DNA of 8,729 bases from JAFGPF01 sp964409485 (GTDB taxonomy: Bacteria > Chloroflexota > Dehalococcoidia > Dehalococcoidales > RBG-16-60-22), in NCBI GenBank assembly GCA_964409485.1, contig CAYPDM010000061.1, positions 1 to 8,729 on the forward strand, in the 5' to 3' direction. A program made the translations under genes and the position numbers. Shown here piece after piece: positions 5,946-8,729 of this stretch. Position 1 is the first letter of the stretch. Every line of letters starts with the position of its first letter. Below the pieces are notes generated by a model. That model saw only the letters and a program-made list of their open reading frames with translations. It was not told where the DNA came from and ran no database searches.

Positions 5946-7856
5946 TCATGTCTGCGTCGTCCCGGCCTTACCTTTAACCTTTAAAGATAAATCCTCCACG
6001 GAACCAGGCAATAAATTTAATACCTGTTTTTCTATTCCTTTGGCATCCAGACCGTACTTGGAGCGTAAAATGGCCTGGGTGCCGTGCTCGACGAACTCAT
6101 CCGGAATACCGATATTCCTTACCTGTACATTACATTGACCGGACTCCTGCAACAGCCTGTTAACACTGCTGCCGAAGCCGCCGGTCAGCACGTTCTCTTC
6201 CACCGTGACGATACGTCCGATGCGACCGGACAGGTCGTTTATCAGCGATGTATCCAGCGGCTTGGCAAAGCGCGCATCTACCACCGCAGCCTCGATACCC
6301 TTCGCGGCCAGTTTATCGGCTGCATCCAGTGATGGCGCCACCGAAGCCCCCAGAGCGAAGATAGCCACATCTTCTCCGTACCGTATTACTTCGCCGCTGC
6401 CTAAGGGGATTTCATGTAATTTTTCATCCATCGTCACGCCCAGTCCCGCACTGCGGGGATAACGTACCGCCATGGGCCTCCCCGCCTTTATCGCGGTATA
6501 CAACAGGTGCTGAAGCTCGTTTTCATCCCTGGGAGCCGCGACAGCGATGTTGGGAATCAGGGTGAGGTAAGAAATATCGAACGTGCCCTGGTGCGTTTTA
6601 CCATCATCGCCGACTATCCCTCCCCGGTCGATGGCAAAGACGACGGGCAGGTTCTGAAGACAAACGTCATGGATTATCTGGTCGAAGGCGCGCTGGAGGA
6701 ATGTCGAATATATCGCCACCACCGGTATAAATCCCTGCGCCGCCATACCGGCGGCAAACGTGACGGCATGTTGTTCACAGATGCCCACGTCAAAGACACG
6801 CTCCGGGAACTCGGCCTCAACGACGTTCAGACAATTTCCTTCCGGCATGGCCGGCGTAACTATCACCAGCCTGGGCTCTTCCCTGGCCAGCCGCAGCATT
6901 GTCTGGGCAAAGACCTCGCTGTAGGTCGGCACTTCCCTTTTACCGCCACCTTTAGCGGGAACGCCGTGGAAGTAAACGGCGTTACTTTCGGCGGGCCTGT
7001 AGCCCTTACCTTTTGTGGTTACCACGTGGACGAGAGTCGGCTTGTTTGCAGAGTCCCTTACCTGGGTAAGAACGGAATCAAGGTCATGAATATTATGCCC
7101 GTCAATCGGACCGATATAGGTAAAGCCCAGCTCCTCCCAGATGGGAGTCGGCATAAATAATTCCTTGAACCTGTCTTCCAGCTTTTGGCCAAGTCGCCAC
7201 AGGTTTTCGCCTTTGGGGAGGGCGGAAATCATTTTCTTGCCCCTCGTCTTGGCCTTGCGTAAACGCTGGTCGAACCGCACGCGGCTTAGTATTTTAGCCA
7301 GGGCGCCCACGGTAGGAGAAATGGACATGCCGTTATCATTGAGAATTACAATCAGCCTGGAGCCCAGGTGTCCGGCATGGTTAAGCGCCTCAAAGGCCAT
7401 TCCCGCCGTAATAGCGCCATCGCCGATAACCGCCACGACATGATAATCGTCACCGGCGAGGTCTCGTGCTACGACCATGCCCAGGGCGGCTGAAATCGAG
7501 GTGCTGGCATGGCCGGCGCCGAAGGGGTCATGCTCGCTTTCATCACGGCAGGTGAAGCCGGATAACCCGCCATATTGACGCAGGGAATTGAACTCCCGCC
7601 TCCGCCCCGTAAGCAGCTTATGCACATAGCTCTGGTGACCTACGTCCCAGATGATTTTATCCGTGGGGCTGTTGAAGACACGATGCAGAGCGATGGTAAG
7701 CTCGACGACGCCGAGGTTTGAGGCTAGATGCCCGCCAGTATTGGTTACCGTGGTAATGACTTCATGCCTGAGCTCGGCAGCCAGTTCATCCAGCTCCGCC
7801 AGCGATAATCCTTTAAGAGCAGCGGGACTATCGATTTTATCTAGCAATCTAGGCAT
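5946..7856 (-). CDS. dxs: 1-deoxy-D-xylulose-5-phosphate synthase
   Basis: Dxs condenses pyruvate with glyceraldehyde 3-phosphate, using thiamine diphosphate, in the first step of the MEP isoprenoid pathway. The 636-residue protein is full length. Landmarks are GGHLASNLG (41-49) with the active-site H43, WDVGHQSYVHKLLTGR (70-85), GAGHASTSIS (113-122), the ThDP/Mg motif GDGAITAGMAFEALNHAG (145-162) to NDNGMSIS (173-180), and DVGICEQHAVTFAAG (356-370) with the conserved glutamate E361 that activates the cofactor. AIDRGGIVGDDGKTHQG (408-424) and TVEENVLTGGFGS (551-563), of the C-terminal transketolase domain, follow. The ATG at 7856 matches the family start (PRLLDKIDSP), but no Shine-Dalgarno is visible. 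It has its own promoter and is separated from pgk by 181 bp, so it need not share the operon. Its product feeds MiaA through DMAPP. Confidence 0.98.
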   Translation of the reverse strand: MPRLLDKIDSPAALKGLSLAELDELAAELRHEVITTVTNTGGHLASNLGVVELTIALHRVFNSPTDKIIWDVGHQSYVHKLLTGRRREFNSLRQYGGLSGFTCRDESEHDPFGAGHASTSISAALGMVVARDLAGDDYHVVAVIGDGAITAGMAFEALNHAGHLGSRLIVILNDNGMSISPTVGALAKILSRVRFDQRLRKAKTRGKKMISALPKGENLWRLGQKLEDRFKELFMPTPIWEELGFTYIGPIDGHNIHDLDSVLTQVRDSANKPTLVHVVTTKGKGYRPAESNAVYFHGVPAKGGGKREVPTYSEVFAQTMLRLAREEPRLVIVTPAMPEGNCLNVVEAEFPERVFDVGICEQHAVTFAAGMAAQGFIPVVAIYSTFLQRAFDQIIHDVCLQNLPVVFAIDRGGIVGDDGKTHQGTFDISYLTLIPNIAVAAPRDENELQHLLYTAIKAGRPMAVRYPRSAGLGVTMDEKLHEIPLGSGEVIRYGEDVAIFALGASVAPSLDAADKLAAKGIEAAVVDARFAKPLDTSLINDLSGRIGRIVTVEENVLTGGFGSSVNRLLQESGQCNVQVRNIGIPDEFVEHGTQAILRSKYGLDAKGIEKQVLNLLPGSVEDLSLKVKGKAGTTQT

Positions 7857-7892
7857 AGCTTTTAATTGGGTATGTATGGGGCACTAACCTCA

Positions 7893-7922
7893 ATACTATC
7901 AATCCGGATGAGTAATTGTCAA
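7893..7922 (-). promoter_or_regulatory. Candidate sigma70-type promoter of dxs
   Basis: On the minus strand a consensus TTGACA (7917-7922) is followed after 18 bp by TAGTAT (7893-7898), directly preceded by TGA, which gives an extended -10 TGn. Transcription would start near 7886, leaving a leader of about 30 nt before the dxs ATG. Confidence 0.6.
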
Positions 7923-7959
7923 GCTGGTTATCCGTTTGAAGTCGCTTTCTCCGTTACGC

Positions 7960-7989
7960 TTGACGCTATCGGCATACGTTTGCTACACT
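7960..7989 (+). promoter_or_regulatory. Candidate extended -10 promoter of dedA
   Basis: TTGACG (7960-7965) is followed after 18 bp by TACACT (7984-7989), preceded by TGC, an extended -10. The expected transcription start, about 7 nt after the -10 box, falls at or beside the dedA ATG at 7996. The transcript would then be leaderless. Confidence 0.55.
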
Positions 7990-7995
7990 CGCAAC

Positions 7996-8631
7996 ATGAC
8001 ATCCCTCGAACAACAGATACTCGACTTTATAGCGGCCACCTATAACCTGATGCAATGGCCGGGGGTAGTCATTCTCATGGCTGTAGAAAGCGCCTGTATC
8101 CCCTTCCCAAGCGAACTTATCATGCCTCTGGCAGGCTGGATGCTCATCCGGGAGCAGGGGCTAACCGTTTACCAAATTTTTATAGCCGGTGCCTACGGGG
8201 CCCTGGGCAACACTATCGGCTCGGTTATCGCTTATGTCGTCGGTATATGGGCCGGCCGGCCTCTTCTGAATAAATACGGACGTTATATCCTCATATCGCA
8301 GCGTGACCTCGACATGGCGGATAGATGGTTTTTAAAAAGCGGCAGCTGGACGGTCTTTGTCTCCCGCCTGCTGCCGGTAATACGCACGTATATCAGTCTG
8401 CCTGCCGGTATTGCCAGGATGAATATATATAAATTCCTGATATATACCTTCGCCGGCTCCTTTATCTGGAGCGCTGGGCTTGCTTACGGCGGTTACCGGA
8501 TGGGAGAACACTGGGAACAACTGCGGGACGGCATGCGTCCTTTCGACCCGTTATTTATTGCGATAGTATTGGCTCTTATTGTGTTTTATATTTACCGGCA
8601 CGTTAAGCACTCCGGCAGCCACCCGGCGTAA
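7996..8631 (+). CDS. DedA-family (VTT/SNARE-associated domain) membrane protein
   Basis: This is a polytopic inner-membrane protein of the DedA superfamily. Members are linked to membrane homeostasis, and some flip undecaprenyl phosphate or phosphatidylethanolamine; the substrate here is unknown. The 211-residue product shows the family signature ESACIPFPSELIMPLAG (31-47) with E31, P36, P38 and E40. GNTIGSVIAYVVGIWAGRPLL (71-91) and SRLLPVIRTYISLPAGIARM (123-142) follow, with R124, P127, R130 and P136, and then FAGSFIW (152-158). Hydrophobic segments lie at about 22-50, 60-87, 145-168 and 186-200. The frame also opens with TTG at 7936, but that extension would contain the promoter, so the ATG at 7996 is chosen. 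No Shine-Dalgarno precedes it. It diverges from dxs; a link with isoprenoid-lipid metabolism is possible but only inferred. Confidence 0.9.
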   Translation: MTSLEQQILDFIAATYNLMQWPGVVILMAVESACIPFPSELIMPLAGWMLIREQGLTVYQIFIAGAYGALGNTIGSVIAYVVGIWAGRPLLNKYGRYILISQRDLDMADRWFLKSGSWTVFVSRLLPVIRTYISLPAGIARMNIYKFLIYTFAGSFIWSAGLAYGGYRMGEHWEQLRDGMRPFDPLFIAIVLALIVFYIYRHVKHSGSHPA

Positions 8632-8650
8632 CATTTTTAAGAGCGCTGTA

Positions 8651-8679
8651 TTGACCTCAACCCCTATTCGTGTTACATT
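8651..8679 (+). promoter_or_regulatory. Candidate promoter of the tRNA gene
   Basis: TTGACC (8651-8656), a 17-bp spacer and TACATT (8674-8679) preceded by TGT (extended -10) give a good sigma70-type promoter. The start would be near 8686, about 17 nt before the mature tRNA 5' end. It lies in the 71-bp gap after dedA, in which I see no convincing dedA terminator. Confidence 0.6.
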
Positions 8680-8702
8680 TTTACTTAAGGAAACGGGTTC
8701 CC

Positions 8703-8729
8703 GTCCCTGTAGCTCAGTTGGATAGAGCG
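8703..8729 (+). tRNA. tRNA gene, 5' part only, probably tRNA-Arg
   Basis: The last 27 bases read as the start of a tRNA: a 7-nt acceptor strand GTCCCTG, then T8 and A9, then a D-arm with stem GCTC/GAGC around the loop AGTTGGATA. The window ends before the anticodon, so the identity is not shown. The D-arm TAGCTCAGTTGGATAGAGCG is most familiar from bacterial tRNA-Arg genes, which is the basis of the guess. Confidence 0.85.

Noticed and set aside
5927..5974. Strong plus-strand AGGAGGT followed by an ATG at 5948 at the end of dxs
   Set aside because: The ATG is about 14 nt from the SD-like sequence, the frame stops after nine codons, and most of it lies antisense to the dxs 3' end. It is most likely chance.
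6507..7160. 217-codon plus-strand open frame opposite dxs
   Set aside because: It is antisense to strongly conserved Dxs coding sequence, with no domain signature and no ribosome binding site that I can see.
7936..7995. TTG start extending the DedA protein by 20 residues
   Set aside because: The extension contains the -35 and -10 boxes, is not typical of the family N-terminus, and has no SD sequence.
1..8729. Possible novel defence, mobile or biosynthetic system
   Set aside because: Every sizeable coding region is a recognisable housekeeping family, intergenic space is small, and no repeats of the array kind, transposase remnants or attachment-site duplications were seen. The tRNA at the right edge could border an island outside the window, but nothing here shows it.

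Overview
This window is a compact bacterial chromosome segment made almost entirely of core metabolic genes, with GC content near one half. The combination suggests Chloroflexota of the Dehalococcoidia (Dehalococcoides/Dehalogenimonas-like). The supporting traits are a diaminopimelate aminotransferase of the DapL kind beside dapF, an archaeal-type cofactor-independent phosphoglycerate mutase (ApgM) between pgk and tpiA, and miaA and dxs in the same cluster. This assignment rests on recalled gene order and protein flavour, not on a search.

Layout. Positions 1-5764 on the minus strand hold one tightly packed presumed operon. In transcription order it is pgk, apgM, tpiA, miaA, dapF and dapL, with dapL cut by the left window edge. 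Gaps between genes are 0, 9, 4, 22 and 10 bp, and several ribosome binding sites overlap the preceding stop codon. A 181-bp gap (5765-5945) separates it from dxs, which lies upstream on the same strand. That gap holds a plausible sigma70-type promoter for the operon, a perfect inverted repeat over the promoter's -35 box, and a terminator-like hairpin just before pgk. dxs (5946-7856) has its own promoter in a 139-bp divergent region. From the same region a DedA-family membrane protein gene (7996-8631, plus strand) is transcribed, apparently as a leaderless mRNA. The window ends 27 nt into a plus-strand tRNA gene, probably tRNA-Arg, with a promoter directly upstream.

How the genes work together. 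Pgk, ApgM and TpiA handle the triose-phosphate and phosphoglycerate steps of glycolysis/gluconeogenesis. Dxs draws glyceraldehyde 3-phosphate and pyruvate from that pool to start the MEP isoprenoid pathway, and the DMAPP that pathway makes is the co-substrate of MiaA, which prenylates tRNA A37. DapL and DapF form the short aminotransferase route to meso-diaminopimelate and lysine. The DedA protein is a separate membrane function.

I found no mobile element, CRISPR array, phage gene or defence system, and no convincing new multi-gene system. The points most worth a second look are regulatory: the pgk-operon leader, the inverted repeat on its promoter, and the divergent dxs/dedA promoters whose genes lack Shine-Dalgarno sequences.
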